A DNA stretch of 64,000 nt from positions 1 through 64,000 of the forward strand of contig JAEWJI010000011.1 in assembly GCA_023386645.1 (NCBI GenBank). Direction: 5' to 3'. Of this stretch, positions 17,378-26,200 are shown piece by piece. This stretch comes from Pseudomonadota bacterium (lineage in GTDB: Bacteria; Pseudomonadota; Alphaproteobacteria; Caulobacterales; Caulobacteraceae). The first letter of the stretch is position 1. Each line of letters starts with the position of its first letter. The position numbers and the translations under genes were made by a program. The notes below the pieces were generated by a model, which was not told the origin of the DNA, did not search any database, and worked only from the letters and a program-made list of their open reading frames with translations.

Positions 17378-17767
17378 ATGATCGCCCTCCTCGCCCTCTC
17401 CTCGTTGATGATCACCCAGGACATCGCGCCCGACCGCATCACCTATGACCAGATGGTCGACTGCGCGGCCACCTTTCGCGTCGCGGCGGCGGTGGCGGAC
17501 ATGGACGGAGAGCGCGACCTGGTGGAGCCCGCCCTCGCGGGCGCGGTCGGCTATGTGCATCTCGCCTATCTGTACGGGGAGCCGCTGGGCGAGACGCGCG
17601 AGGCCACCGACGCAGCCGTGGAGGCCGAGGTCAGCGACCAGATCGCGCGCTACGGCCCCGCGCTCGACGGACCGGCGCCGCAGCTGGCCCGCCAGGTGAT
17701 GAGCACGGACCAGCAGGTTTGCCAGACGGTGCTGATGCGACTGGTGAGGGAGACGGGGGAGGAATAG
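17378..17767 (+). CDS. Hypothetical small exported protein
   Basis: A 129-residue protein of unknown function. It starts with a short hydrophobic stretch (MIALLALSSLMITQ) that could be a weak signal sequence. The rest is acidic and alpha-helical in character, with two cysteines (MVDCAATF and QQVCQTVL) that could form a disulfide. No domain recognised. It is divergent from lemA and convergent with parC. Confidence 0.6.
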   Translation: MIALLALSSLMITQDIAPDRITYDQMVDCAATFRVAAAVADMDGERDLVEPALAGAVGYVHLAYLYGEPLGETREATDAAVEAEVSDQIARYGPALDGPAPQLARQVMSTDQQVCQTVLMRLVRETGEE

Positions 17768-17838
17768 CCCCTATCCGCTCATCCCCTCCCGGCTCTCCGC
17801 TTCGCTCGGCTGAGATGACAAGTCCCTAAACCCCAACC

Positions 17839-20040
17839 TTACCTGAACTTCCGCAGGCCTCTCGGTCCCATGCGGCCCGCGCCGGCGCGCTTGCCCAGCC
17901 AGTCCTTCCAGTCCGGCCAGTTGCGGCGGCGGCCGCCGCCGTCGACCCATTCCGGGCCAGCTTCGCCGGAGAAGCTGGCGATGTCGGCCAGGCCGCCGCC
18001 CTTGTAGGACTGCAGCTTGACGCCCTTGCCCCGGCCCATTTCCGGCAGCTCCTCCGCCTTGAAGATCAGGGTCTTGAGGTTGTCGCCGATGGTGACGACG
18101 TGGTCGCCGGTAAGGCGCAGGGCGGCCTTCATCTCGCCGTTCAGCACCTGCTTGCCGCCCCGTTTCTGGGCCAGCATCTCGGCTTCGGGCGCGATGAAGC
18201 CGTAGCCGGCCTTCGACGCGATCAGCAGCTTGCCGCTCGGCTGGTGCGCCAGCAGGTTCACGATTTCGGCCTTCTCGTCGAGGTCGATCATCAGGCGCAG
18301 GGGCTCGCCATGGCCCCGGCCGGACGCCAGCTTGTCCGCCCCGATCGTGAAGATGCGGCCGTCCGACGCCGCGACCAGCAGCTTGTCGGTCGTGAAGGCC
18401 GGGACCAGGAAGGCCGGGCTGTCGCCCTCCTTGAACTTAAGCTCGGACGGATCCTCGACCTTCCCCTTGGCCGCGCGGATCCAGCCCCGTTCCGACAGGA
18501 TGACGGTGATCGCCTCGCGCGGGACGAAGGCCTCGGGCGCCACGAAGGCCGAGGTGTCGACCGCCTCTGAGATGGTGGTGCGGCGCGGCGAGATCAGGGC
18601 CTTGCGGACCGCCTCCAGCTCCTTGCCGATGGCCTTCCACTGGCGCGCCGGAGAGCCAACCAGGGCGCGAAGCCCGGCGAGCTCATCCGACAGTTCGGTG
18701 AACTCCTTCTCGATGGTCATCTCCTCGAGCCGCGCCAGCTGACGCAGGCGGGTGTCGAGGATGAAGTCGGCCTGGAGCTCCGACAGGCCGAAGCGGGCGA
18801 TCAGGACGGCCTTGGGCTGCTCCTCCTCGCGCACGATGCGGATCACTTCGTCGAGGTTGAGGAAGACGAGCCGCAGGCCCTCCAGCAGGTGCAGTCGTTT
18901 CTCGATCCGCTCGATCCGCCACTGGGAGCGACGGTTCAGCACCTCGCGGCGGTGATCGAGGAAGGCCTGCAGGCAGGACTTCAGGCCCAGGACGCGCGGC
19001 GTGCCGGTGGCGTCCAGCACCGTCATGTTGATGGGGAAGCGGATCTCCAGGTCGGAGAGTCGGAACAGGCTCTCCATCAGGACTTCCGGCTCGATGGTGC
19101 GGCTCTTGGGCTCGAGCACCAGGCGGATGTCCTCGGCCGACTCGTCGCGCACGTCGGCCAGCAGGGGGGCCTTCTTGTTCTCGATCAGGTCGGCGAGCTG
19201 TTCGATCAGCTTACTCTTCTGGACCTGGTACGGCATCTCGGTGACGACGACGCGCCACATGCCCCGGCCCAGGTCCTCGGCCTCCCAGCGGGCCCGCAGG
19301 CGGACCCCGCCTCGACCAGTCTCATAGGCCTCCAGGATCGAGGCGTGGCCCTCGACCGCCATCCCCCCGGTGGGGAAGTCCGGGCCGGGCACCAGGGTCG
19401 CCAGCTCCTCGGTGGTGGCCTCGGGCCGCTCCAGCAGCAGCTGGCAGGCGGCGATCAACTCGCCGACGTTGTGGGGCGGGATGGAGGTCGCCATGCCGAC
19501 CGCGATGCCCGACGAGCCGTTGGCCAGCAGGTTGGGGAAGCCGGCCGGGAGCACCACCGGCTCCTCGTCCTGGTCGTCGTAGGTGGGACGGAAGTCGACG
19601 GCGTCCTGGTCGATGCCTTCCAGCAGCAGCACGGCCGCGGGCGTCAGCTTGCACTCGGTGTAGCGCATGGCGGCGGCGCTATCACCGTCGATGTTGCCGA
19701 AGTTCCCCTGCCCGTCGACCAGCGGATAGCGCTGGGCGAAGTCCTGGGCCAGGCGCACCAGGGCCTCATAGATCGAGGCGTCGCCGTGGGGGTGGAAGCC
19801 GCCCATCACCTCACCCACCACCTTGGCGCATTTCCGCGCCGCCGCCTGGGGGTTAAGGCGCATCTGGTGCATGGCGTAGAGGATGCGTCGGTGCACGGGC
19901 TTGAAGCCGTCGCGCACGTCCGGCAGCGCCCGGTTGGTGATGGTCGACAGCGCATAGGCGAGATAGCGGCGTGACAGCGCCTCGCCCATCGGTTCCTCGA
20001 CGATGCGACCGCCTTCCGGCGGCGGGGTGTGAATGGTCAT
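17839..20040 (-). CDS. parC: DNA topoisomerase IV subunit A
   Basis: A 733-residue type IIA topoisomerase breakage-reunion subunit that decatenates daughter chromosomes with ParE. The winged-helix/tower core opens with LSRRYLAYALSTITNRALPDVRDG; the GFHPHGDASIYEALVRLAQDF quinolone-resistance region follows; the catalytic tyrosine is Y127 in AAMRYTECKL. The C-terminal third is a degenerate beta-pinwheel. A serine at position 89 and glutamine at 99-region resemble quinolone-sensitive proteins only loosely; no resistance claim is made. parE is not in the window. Confidence 0.95.
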   Translation of the reverse strand: MTIHTPPPEGGRIVEEPMGEALSRRYLAYALSTITNRALPDVRDGFKPVHRRILYAMHQMRLNPQAAARKCAKVVGEVMGGFHPHGDASIYEALVRLAQDFAQRYPLVDGQGNFGNIDGDSAAAMRYTECKLTPAAVLLLEGIDQDAVDFRPTYDDQDEEPVVLPAGFPNLLANGSSGIAVGMATSIPPHNVGELIAACQLLLERPEATTEELATLVPGPDFPTGGMAVEGHASILEAYETGRGGVRLRARWEAEDLGRGMWRVVVTEMPYQVQKSKLIEQLADLIENKKAPLLADVRDESAEDIRLVLEPKSRTIEPEVLMESLFRLSDLEIRFPINMTVLDATGTPRVLGLKSCLQAFLDHRREVLNRRSQWRIERIEKRLHLLEGLRLVFLNLDEVIRIVREEEQPKAVLIARFGLSELQADFILDTRLRQLARLEEMTIEKEFTELSDELAGLRALVGSPARQWKAIGKELEAVRKALISPRRTTISEAVDTSAFVAPEAFVPREAITVILSERGWIRAAKGKVEDPSELKFKEGDSPAFLVPAFTTDKLLVAASDGRIFTIGADKLASGRGHGEPLRLMIDLDEKAEIVNLLAHQPSGKLLIASKAGYGFIAPEAEMLAQKRGGKQVLNGEMKAALRLTGDHVVTIGDNLKTLIFKAEELPEMGRGKGVKLQSYKGGGLADIASFSGEAGPEWVDGGGRRRNWPDWKDWLGKRAGAGRMGPRGLRKFR

Positions 20041-20095
20041 GCGGGTGCGAATCGTCCGGTCAGGGCCGGAAGTCTAGCGGCAGATCAATCGATCC

Positions 20096-20695
20096 TCAGG
20101 ATTCGAACTTCGAGCGCGGGCGGGTCCGGTGTTCGAGGCGCCATTTGCGGACAGCCTGGATGCAGATAACGGCGAGGAGCAGGACTCCGCCGACAAGCCA
20201 CAGGTCGCGCCAGCGACCGGTCCAGTCGCCGTTAAAGCCGACGATCCCGAGGAGCACCAACGCGCCGGCGACCCCGAGCGCCACCTGGCTCCAGCTCAAG
20301 CGTGACAATACCTGGTCGCCCCGCTCGGCGCCGTTCAGGGGACGACGGACCACCGGCCGGCCTCGCAGGGCTCGAGCGGGCGCGTTCCACAGGTGGCGGA
20401 CGGTGAGGATGACTCCACCGACCACCGCCGCCATTCCAGCGTAGACCAGCCAGCCGTCGCTCGATCCGGCCACGGTCACGATGACCCCCGAGACCAGCAT
20501 GGCCAGCGCGATAGAACCGAGGCGCGTCCGATCGAGCATTCGATCGAAATCGGCGACCATCTCGGCATGCTCCGCCGCCGTGACGCGGATCGCCTCGCCA
20601 GAGCTGTTCTGGCGATAGAGGTAGCCGTCGCCGTCCGGCTGGAACTGGCGGCGGAAGGGCTGGCGCAGGCGCTCCTTGGCCTGGTTCTCGAACAC
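20096..20695 (-). CDS. Membrane protein of unknown function downstream of recO
   Basis: A 199-residue protein read from GTG 20695, which has GGAGGGAGG at ideal spacing. The ORF stays open to 20752, but that would overlap recO and lacks a ribosome site. After a soluble N-terminal part (ENQAKERLRQPFRRQFQPDG...) it has four hydrophobic segments (around residues 60-76, 82-99, 134-153, 160-178) and a basic tail. It starts 17 bases after recO and is probably co-transcribed. No domain recognised. Confidence 0.7.
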   Translation of the reverse strand: MFENQAKERLRQPFRRQFQPDGDGYLYRQNSSGEAIRVTAAEHAEMVADFDRMLDRTRLGSIALAMLVSGVIVTVAGSSDGWLVYAGMAAVVGGVILTVRHLWNAPARALRGRPVVRRPLNGAERGDQVLSRLSWSQVALGVAGALVLLGIVGFNGDWTGRWRDLWLVGGVLLLAVICIQAVRKWRLEHRTRPRSKFES

Positions 20696-20712
20696 GGTCG
20701 CCTCCCTCCGCC

Positions 20713-21444
20713 CTACAGTCGCCCGGCCTCCCCCAGCTTGTCCACCAGCCACACCCGCGCCGGCGGGATCGGCTTGTTCTGAGGGTGGAAGACGAACTGT
20801 TCGAGGAAATGGGCCGTCAGCGCCAGGCCGGAGGCGACGTCGCCGGCGGCGAGGCCGGCCTGGGCGCCGAGCATGAAGGGCGGCAGGTTCAGGAGCTTGT
20901 CGGCGTAAGGGGCGCCGGCCTCGCGGCTGACCGCGCGGCCGGTGCGTGGGCTGACCCAGACGAGGTCGTCGGCCGAGCCGCTGACGGCGCAGCTGGAGAG
21001 GTCCAGGCCGAAGCCGAGGTCTTCCAGCAGCCCGGCCTCGAAGCGCACGAAGATGGCGGGCCAGACGTCGGGCACGGCGAAGGCGCCCATCAAGGCCTCG
21101 AACGCGAAGAAGGCGCCGGGATGGGGCTCGCGCTCCGGCAGGGCCCCTTGAGCGACGGCGGCGGCGGCGCTGAGGCCGGTCAGGGCCAGCGGATCATCGA
21201 ACAGGGCGGCGGGCCCCTCCCCCACCGGCTCCAGCCGCGCGGAGCCCAGGTGGTCGGAGGTGCGGGCGCGGAGTTCCGCCGTCACCCGCGCGCCGGGCTG
21301 AAGATACGGCCGCATCTTGCGCGACGCGCCTCCCGCCACATAGGCGGCGCGCCGGCCATGGCCCAGCGTCAGGAGCTCGACCACCGCGCCGGTGTCGCCA
21401 TGTGCCCGCGCGGACAGGACGAAGGCGTCCTCGAGCGTCTCCAT
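20713..21444 (-). CDS. recO: DNA repair protein RecO
   Basis: A 243-residue RecF-pathway mediator that loads RecA and anneals single strands. The N-terminal OB fold contains DAFVLSARAHGDTGAVVELLT and ends near LYRARTSDHLG-type residues; the C-terminal helical domain holds the usual alpha-proteobacterial ending FLEQFVFHPQNKPIPPAR. The zinc cysteines of Gram-positive RecO are absent, as expected in this class. Its ATG overlaps the stop of the NTF2-like gene by one base (TGATG), and a membrane-protein gene follows 17 bases later. Confidence 0.93.
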   Translation of the reverse strand: METLEDAFVLSARAHGDTGAVVELLTLGHGRRAAYVAGGASRKMRPYLQPGARVTAELRARTSDHLGSARLEPVGEGPAALFDDPLALTGLSAAAAVAQGALPEREPHPGAFFAFEALMGAFAVPDVWPAIFVRFEAGLLEDLGFGLDLSSCAVSGSADDLVWVSPRTGRAVSREAGAPYADKLLNLPPFMLGAQAGLAAGDVASGLALTAHFLEQFVFHPQNKPIPPARVWLVDKLGEAGRL

Positions 21445-21923
21445 CAGTCGGCGTCTGAGCCCCGGATGGCCGCGACGACCGCGTCCGAGCGGTCGTTAGG
21501 GACGGCGAACGACAGGACGTACTGCTCGATCCTCCACTCGCCGTCGACAAGACGCAACACGCCGGAGCCGCGCGTCTCGCCATAGCTGCTGTTGGTCAGC
21601 CGCTCCTCGAACCAGGCGATGCAGCGGCAATCGATCGGAGCGATCGTGACGTGACGCCAGGTCTCCGGATAGGACCACCCCCGGCCCCGCGCGAAATAGG
21701 GTTCGACGAAGGCTCGGAACTGATCCAGCGACCAGTGCTCGGTCGCATCGGTGCCCACGAAGCGGGCGTCTGGGGTGAAGAGGGCGAAATAGGCCGGACC
21801 GTCGGCGGCCGAGGCGGCCGCGTCCATTCGCTCCAACACCGCCTCGACCCGGGCGACCTCCGGATCAGGCGCAGGCTGGGCCTGAAGAGCGGCGGCGAGG
21901 GCCAGGGCGGCGAGGCTTGTCAT
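21444..21923 (-). CDS. Secreted NTF2-like (SnoaL/DUF4440-type) protein
   Basis: A 159-residue exported protein: signal peptide SLAALALAAALQAQPAPD, then an NTF2-like cone fold. Motifs are VEAVLERMDAAASAADGPAYFALFTPDARFVGTDATEHW and a late WRIEQYVLSFAVPN strand. Members include hydrolases, isomerases and ligand binders, so activity cannot be assigned. It is the first gene of a three-gene operon with recO, joined by TGATG. Confidence 0.8.
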   Translation of the reverse strand: MTSLAALALAAALQAQPAPDPEVARVEAVLERMDAAASAADGPAYFALFTPDARFVGTDATEHWSLDQFRAFVEPYFARGRGWSYPETWRHVTIAPIDCRCIAWFEERLTNSSYGETRGSGVLRLVDGEWRIEQYVLSFAVPNDRSDAVVAAIRGSDAD

Positions 21924-21984
21924 GGAAACTCTCTTAGCGCCTTATGCGCCCTGAACGAAGCACGAACGACGGGGAGGTCGTTCC

Positions 21985-22446
21985 ATGAAGATCGTGACCA
22001 GCCTGAGCTTTCAGGGTCAATGCCGCGAAGCCTTCGAGTTCTACGCCGATGTCCTGGGCGGCAAGGTCACCGCCGCCTATCCCTACGGCGACGGGCCGCC
22101 GGGGATGGAGACGCCGCCGGAGATGCGCGACTGGCTGATGCACGCCTGGCTGGAGGTCGACGACCAGGCGATCATGGGCGCGGACATGGCGCCGCAATGG
22201 GCGCCGAACATCGACAAGCCCAAGAACGGCTTCGACGTCACCTACCACACCGAGGACCCGGCCAAGGCGCGCGAGGTGTTCGACCGTCTGGCGGAAGGCG
22301 GTCGGGTGGTGATGCCGTTCGGCGAGACCTTCTGGTCGCCGGGCTATGGTAATCTCACGGATCGGTTCGGCATTCCCTGGATGATCAACGTCATCCCGGC
22401 TCCTGACTGGCGGCCGCAGGCGCCCGAGAACGCCTACCAGAGCTAG
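21985..22446 (+). CDS. VOC superfamily protein (PhnB/glyoxalase-like)
   Basis: A 153-residue vicinal-oxygen-chelate protein with two beta-alpha-beta3 modules. The start KIVTSLSFQGQCREAFEFYADVLGG is the PhnB-like variant, and EVFDRLAEGGRVVMPFGETFWSPGYGNLTDRFGIPWMIN is the usual second module with the closing metal ligand region. Metal ligands are not clearly complete, and the family includes non-enzymatic binding proteins. GGGGAGG lies close upstream. It precedes an RibD-C-type reductase in the same direction. Confidence 0.85.
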   Translation: MKIVTSLSFQGQCREAFEFYADVLGGKVTAAYPYGDGPPGMETPPEMRDWLMHAWLEVDDQAIMGADMAPQWAPNIDKPKNGFDVTYHTEDPAKAREVFDRLAEGGRVVMPFGETFWSPGYGNLTDRFGIPWMINVIPAPDWRPQAPENAYQS

Positions 22447-22526
22447 GCAGGGAGTCTCGCGGGGCCGTTGTCGGGGGCGCGTCCCTTCATTCGTCGTCCC
22501 CTTGCCTGAACCGACAGGAGGAAACC

Positions 22527-23189
22527 ATGAGACGTCTTCGAGCCGCGACCTTCATCTCTCTGGACGGCGTGATGCAGGGGCCGGGCGGACCGAACGAGGA
22601 CCTGCGCGACGGCTTCCGGTTCGGCGGCTGGGTCGCGCCGCACTTCGATGAGAAGGGCGGCCGCCTGATGGGCCAGGCGATGGGCGAAGACTACGACCTG
22701 CTTCTCGGCCGCAGGACCTATGAGATCTTCGCCGCCCACTGGCCGCACTACGACGACGAGATCGGACGCAGGTTCAACGCGATCAACAAGTACGTCGTGG
22801 CCGGACCCGGCACGCAGCTAGGCTGGGCCAACAGCCATCGGTTGGAGGGTGATGCCGCCGATGCTGTGCGGAGCCTGAAGGCGACCGAGGGGCGCGATCT
22901 GCTGCTGCAGGGAAGCGGACGACTGATCCAGACGCTCCTGGGCGCGGGGCTGATCGACGAGATGACGCTGCTGATCCACCCGGTCGTCTTGGGCCAGGGC
23001 CGGCGGCTGTTCGAACCGGGCGCGATCTCCGGCGGCTGGAACCTGGTCTCGACCGATCACACAGGGACCGGAATGGTGGTCAGCCGCTATCGCTTCGCCG
23101 GGCGTGAGGTCGCGACCGGGACCTTCGAGAGCCAACCGCCGCATCCAGACGAACTGGCCCGCCGGGAGCGATGGGCGAAGGAGCGTTAG
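22527..23189 (+). CDS. Dihydrofolate reductase family protein (RibD C-terminal fold)
   Basis: A 220-residue reductase-like protein. The N-terminus MRRLRAATFISLDGVMQGPGGPNED is the standard start of the RibD_C/DHFR-like group. LLGRRTYEIFAAHWP and LLLQGSGRLIQTLLGAGLIDEMTLLIHPVVLG carry the NADP-binding and core strands. Substrate is unknown; most such stand-alone proteins are not true DHFR. AGGAGG lies at good distance from ATG 22527. Gene pair with the upstream VOC gene is a common combination in bacteria. Confidence 0.87.
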   Translation: MRRLRAATFISLDGVMQGPGGPNEDLRDGFRFGGWVAPHFDEKGGRLMGQAMGEDYDLLLGRRTYEIFAAHWPHYDDEIGRRFNAINKYVVAGPGTQLGWANSHRLEGDAADAVRSLKATEGRDLLLQGSGRLIQTLLGAGLIDEMTLLIHPVVLGQGRRLFEPGAISGGWNLVSTDHTGTGMVVSRYRFAGREVATGTFESQPPHPDELARRERWAKER

Positions 23190-23192
23190 CGC

Positions 23193-24431
23193 CTATTCGG
23201 CGTCGCCCAGGCCGGTCGGGAACGGATGGCCAAGCGCCTCGGCCATGGCCTGCTGAGTGATCAGGAAGACCTCCGCGCGCTGGTGGTAGTTGTTCGACAG
23301 GACCACCACGGCCACCTCCTCGTCCGGCTGCCAGATCGCCAGGTTGCGGAACCCCGACCAGCTCCCGGTGTGGTAGATTTGGCGGCCGCCGAATGGCGGA
23401 TCGACCCGCTCGCCCAGGACATTGGTCATCAGGCCGTAGCCCCAGTCGCGCCGGCGGTATCGCGACGGCCGTTCGGACGAGCGCGGCGGCGCGTGATCCG
23501 CGATCATCGCGGCGTAGGCCGCCTGGCTGAGCACATGACCGCCGTGCAGCGCACGCTGCCACACCAGCATGTCGTCCAGCGTCGAATAGATGGCGCCTGC
23601 GCCGACCACGATCGAGACGTTGGGCTGGCGCTGGGCCGTCAGGCCGGCGGGGAAGTCCGCGTGACCGGTGACGATCTCCTGGCCCGAGCCGTCCTCCAGT
23701 CCGGTATCGGCCATGCCGAGGGGCGCGAAGAACTCGGTGCGGAGGAAGTCGCCGAAGGTCTGGCCGCTGGCGTGCTCGACGATGTCGGCGGCCAGGTTGA
23801 ATCCGGCGTTGTTGTACCGGAGGTCCGTCCCCGGCTCGAATGACAGGCGGTATCGCGCCGAGTCCTCGGTCAGTTCAGCCATAGTCGCCGGCGTGACCCG
23901 GCGCAGACCCCACGCCGGCCGCTGCATCAGGTCGGGAATGCCCGAGGTGTGGGAAATCAGGTGCCCGATGCGCAGAGGCGCCCAGGCGGCGGGGCATGGC
24001 TGGATCCAGCGACAGACGGGGTCCTCGACGCTGAGCTTGCCCTGATCCTGGAGGCGCAGGACGGCGGCGGCGGTGAACTGCTTGCTGATCGAGGCCAGGC
24101 GGAATCGCGAGTTCAGCTCCAGCGGGCGGCCGGCGTCGACGTCGGCCGTGCCGTAGACCTGACGGAACAGAACCTGGTCGCCGCGCGCGACGATGATCCC
24201 GCCCATGAAGCGCGGGCTGGCCTGCATTCGGGCGGCGAGGCGCGGCAGTCCCTCCACGACCTCGACCGGCGGGCGGGGCGGCAGGGCGATCTCGGCGGCG
24301 GCCGATGCTGAAACCGGGGGACGGCTGGTCAGCGCCCCCGCCAGCCCGGCGCCGCCCACCGCCACGACGGCGGCGATCAGGCCGAGGAAGAGCCGGGGAT
24401 GGTTCCCGGCGGTACGCGGTACATGAAACAT
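23193..24431 (-). CDS. Serine hydrolase of the beta-lactamase class C / esterase family
   Basis: A 412-residue penicillin-binding-fold hydrolase. An N-terminal membrane anchor or signal (LFLGLIAAVVAVGGAGLAGAL) is followed by the catalytic SISK tetrad motif (S114, K117) in RLASISKQFTAAAVL and the YNN motif in LRYNNAGFNLAADIVE. A third motif near HTGSWSGFRN (HTG) replaces KTG. This pattern is typical of periplasmic esterases or D-aminopeptidase-like enzymes; it does not imply antibiotic resistance. Divergent context: era lies downstream in the same direction beyond a 93-base gap. Confidence 0.87.
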   Translation of the reverse strand: MFHVPRTAGNHPRLFLGLIAAVVAVGGAGLAGALTSRPPVSASAAAEIALPPRPPVEVVEGLPRLAARMQASPRFMGGIIVARGDQVLFRQVYGTADVDAGRPLELNSRFRLASISKQFTAAAVLRLQDQGKLSVEDPVCRWIQPCPAAWAPLRIGHLISHTSGIPDLMQRPAWGLRRVTPATMAELTEDSARYRLSFEPGTDLRYNNAGFNLAADIVEHASGQTFGDFLRTEFFAPLGMADTGLEDGSGQEIVTGHADFPAGLTAQRQPNVSIVVGAGAIYSTLDDMLVWQRALHGGHVLSQAAYAAMIADHAPPRSSERPSRYRRRDWGYGLMTNVLGERVDPPFGGRQIYHTGSWSGFRNLAIWQPDEEVAVVVLSNNYHQRAEVFLITQQAMAEALGHPFPTGLGDAE

Positions 24432-24524
24432 GCGGCTTGGTAGCGGGTCCGGACGATTCGTCAGCGGCGAGTGTCGCGGGACGGGTCACATCCGCGCGAT
24501 GTGAGCGACCTTAGCGCTCGCCGA

Positions 24525-25487
24525 TCACACGTCGTATTCCAACCCGAACTGGGCGTAGAGCACCTTGGAGTCCTGCCAGCGCGGATCGACCTTGACGGTC
24601 AGGAACAGGTGAACCGGCCGGTCCAGCAGTTCGGTCAGCTCCTCGCGCGCCTTCTGGCCGATCCATTTCAGCGTCTGGCCGCCCTTGCCGAGCACGATCG
24701 GCCGCTGGCTCTCGCGCTCGACATAGACCGTCTGCTCGATGCGGGCCGAGCCATCCGGCTTCTCGTCGAACGCCGTGGTCTCCACGGCGGCTGAGTAGGG
24801 CAGCTCCTCGTGGACCCGGAGATACAGCTTCTCGCGGGTGATCTCGGCGGCCAGGACCCGGATCGGCACGTCCGCCGACTGGTCCTCGGGATAGAGCCAG
24901 GGCCCCTCGGGCATCGCCATGGCCAGGCGCGCCTTCAGGTCGTCGACGCCGTCTCCATTGGCGGCCGAGATCATATAGACCTCGGAATAGACTCCGCTCT
25001 CGAAAAGCCGCTGGGAGAGGGCCAGCAGGGTGTCCCGGCGCATGCCGTCGATCTTGTTCAACGCTAGGATGACCCGGGTCCCGGAGGCCTTCAGGTTGTC
25101 GATGATCGTCTGGGTGTCCTCGGCCCCGCGCCGGTCGGCAGCGGTCCCGTCCCGGCCCTCCGAGGCGATGTGCGACGGCGCATCGACCAGGTGCACCACC
25201 ACATCCGCGTCCTCGGCTCCGCCCCAGGCGGAGGCGACCATGGCGCGATCCAGCCGGCGGCGCGGATTGAAGATACCGGGCGTGTCGACCAGCACGATCT
25301 GCGCATCGCCCTTGATCGCGATGCCGCGTACGGGAAACCGCGTGGTCTGGACCTTCTGGGTCACGATCGACACCTTGGTCCCGGTCAGCCGATTGACCAG
25401 GGTGGACTTGCCGGCGTTCGGGGCCCCGATGATGGCGGCGAAGCCCGCGCGCTGGTTGGTCGGGGCTCCGGGGGAGGTATCGGTCAA
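24525..25487 (-). CDS. era: GTPase Era
   Basis: A 320-residue GTP-binding protein for 16S rRNA maturation and 30S assembly. G1 is GAPNAGKS (residues 21-28), G3 is DTPGI, G4 is NKID; the C-terminal KH domain contains the nucleic-acid-binding LGKGGQTLKWIGQKAREEL. Start is TTG 25487 in a TTGA overlap with the rnc stop, with AGAAGG six bases upstream. An in-frame reading continues through rnc, but that part is its shadow. The overlap means Era is translated from the rnc mRNA. Confidence 0.95.
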   Translation of the reverse strand: MTDTSPGAPTNQRAGFAAIIGAPNAGKSTLVNRLTGTKVSIVTQKVQTTRFPVRGIAIKGDAQIVLVDTPGIFNPRRRLDRAMVASAWGGAEDADVVVHLVDAPSHIASEGRDGTAADRRGAEDTQTIIDNLKASGTRVILALNKIDGMRRDTLLALSQRLFESGVYSEVYMISAANGDGVDDLKARLAMAMPEGPWLYPEDQSADVPIRVLAAEITREKLYLRVHEELPYSAAVETTAFDEKPDGSARIEQTVYVERESQRPIVLGKGGQTLKWIGQKAREELTELLDRPVHLFLTVKVDPRWQDSKVLYAQFGLEYDV

Positions 25488-26200
25488 GTCACGCCTTCTC
25501 GTTTCAACATGGCGGCGGCGGCCGCCTTCTCCGCGTCCTGACGGGAACGGCCTTGGGCGGTCAAGGGTTCGACGCCATCCACCGACACCCGCACGGTGAA
25601 GATCGGCGCATGGTCGGAGCCCTTGCGGTCGACGATCTCGTAGGTGGGGAGTGATCGCCGCCCGGCCAGCGCCCATTCCTGAAGCGCGGATTTCGGATTT
25701 GTGGTCGTCCGCGACGGGGGGGCGGCCAGTTCGGCGGCCCAGGCCCGGTCGAAGACAGCGCGGGCGGCGTCGATGCCGCCGTCCAGCCAGACCGCGGCCA
25801 GTATCGCCTCCATCGCGTCGCCCAGCGCCCCCTCTCGGCGCCGGCCGCCCTGTCTGGCCTCGCCTGGCGACAGCCGCATGGCCGGGCCGACATCGAGCGC
25901 CTCGGCCACCCGCGCGCATGCGGGCTTGTCGACGAGCGCGTGCAGGCGGGACGACATCTCGCCCTCGTCGGCCTCGGGGAAGTCGCGCATCAGCCGGTCG
26001 GCGACGAGCAGGCCCAGCACCCGGTCGCCCAGGAACTCCAGCCGCTGATTGTCGCGGATGGGACGACCGCGCGCGTCCTTGTCCGCTCCCTCCCCAACCG
26101 AGGGATGGGTCAGGGCCTGTTCGAGCAGGCCTAGGTCCCGGAAGGCGTGACCCAGACGATCCTGAAGGGCCGCGACGGCCTCGGCCCTACGATCCGCCAT
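25484..26200 (-). CDS. rnc: Ribonuclease III
   Basis: A 238-residue double-stranded RNA endonuclease that processes rRNA and mRNA. The catalytic signature NQRLEFLGDRVLGLLVADRL is present, with the second acidic cluster in LGDAMEAILAAVWLDGG. The double-stranded RNA-binding domain occupies about the last 75 residues (PKSALQEWAL ... DAEKAAAAAMLKREG). It begins on the last base of the lepB stop and ends inside the era start, so lepB-rnc-era is a tightly coupled set. Confidence 0.95.
   Translation of the reverse strand: MADRRAEAVAALQDRLGHAFRDLGLLEQALTHPSVGEGADKDARGRPIRDNQRLEFLGDRVLGLLVADRLMRDFPEADEGEMSSRLHALVDKPACARVAEALDVGPAMRLSPGEARQGGRRREGALGDAMEAILAAVWLDGGIDAARAVFDRAWAAELAAPPSRTTTNPKSALQEWALAGRRSLPTYEIVDRKGSDHAPIFTVRVSVDGVEPLTAQGRSRQDAEKAAAAAMLKREGVT

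Noticed and set aside
17768..17838. Repeat-like convergent gap with TCATCCC ... GAGATGA
   Set aside because: It shares only a short TCCGCTCATC string with the 28.4-kb repeats and has no extended symmetry; insufficient evidence of the same family.
23193..24431. Beta-lactamase resistance gene
   Set aside because: Serine hydrolase has SISK and YNN but HTG in place of KTG; the pattern is common in non-lactamase esterases.
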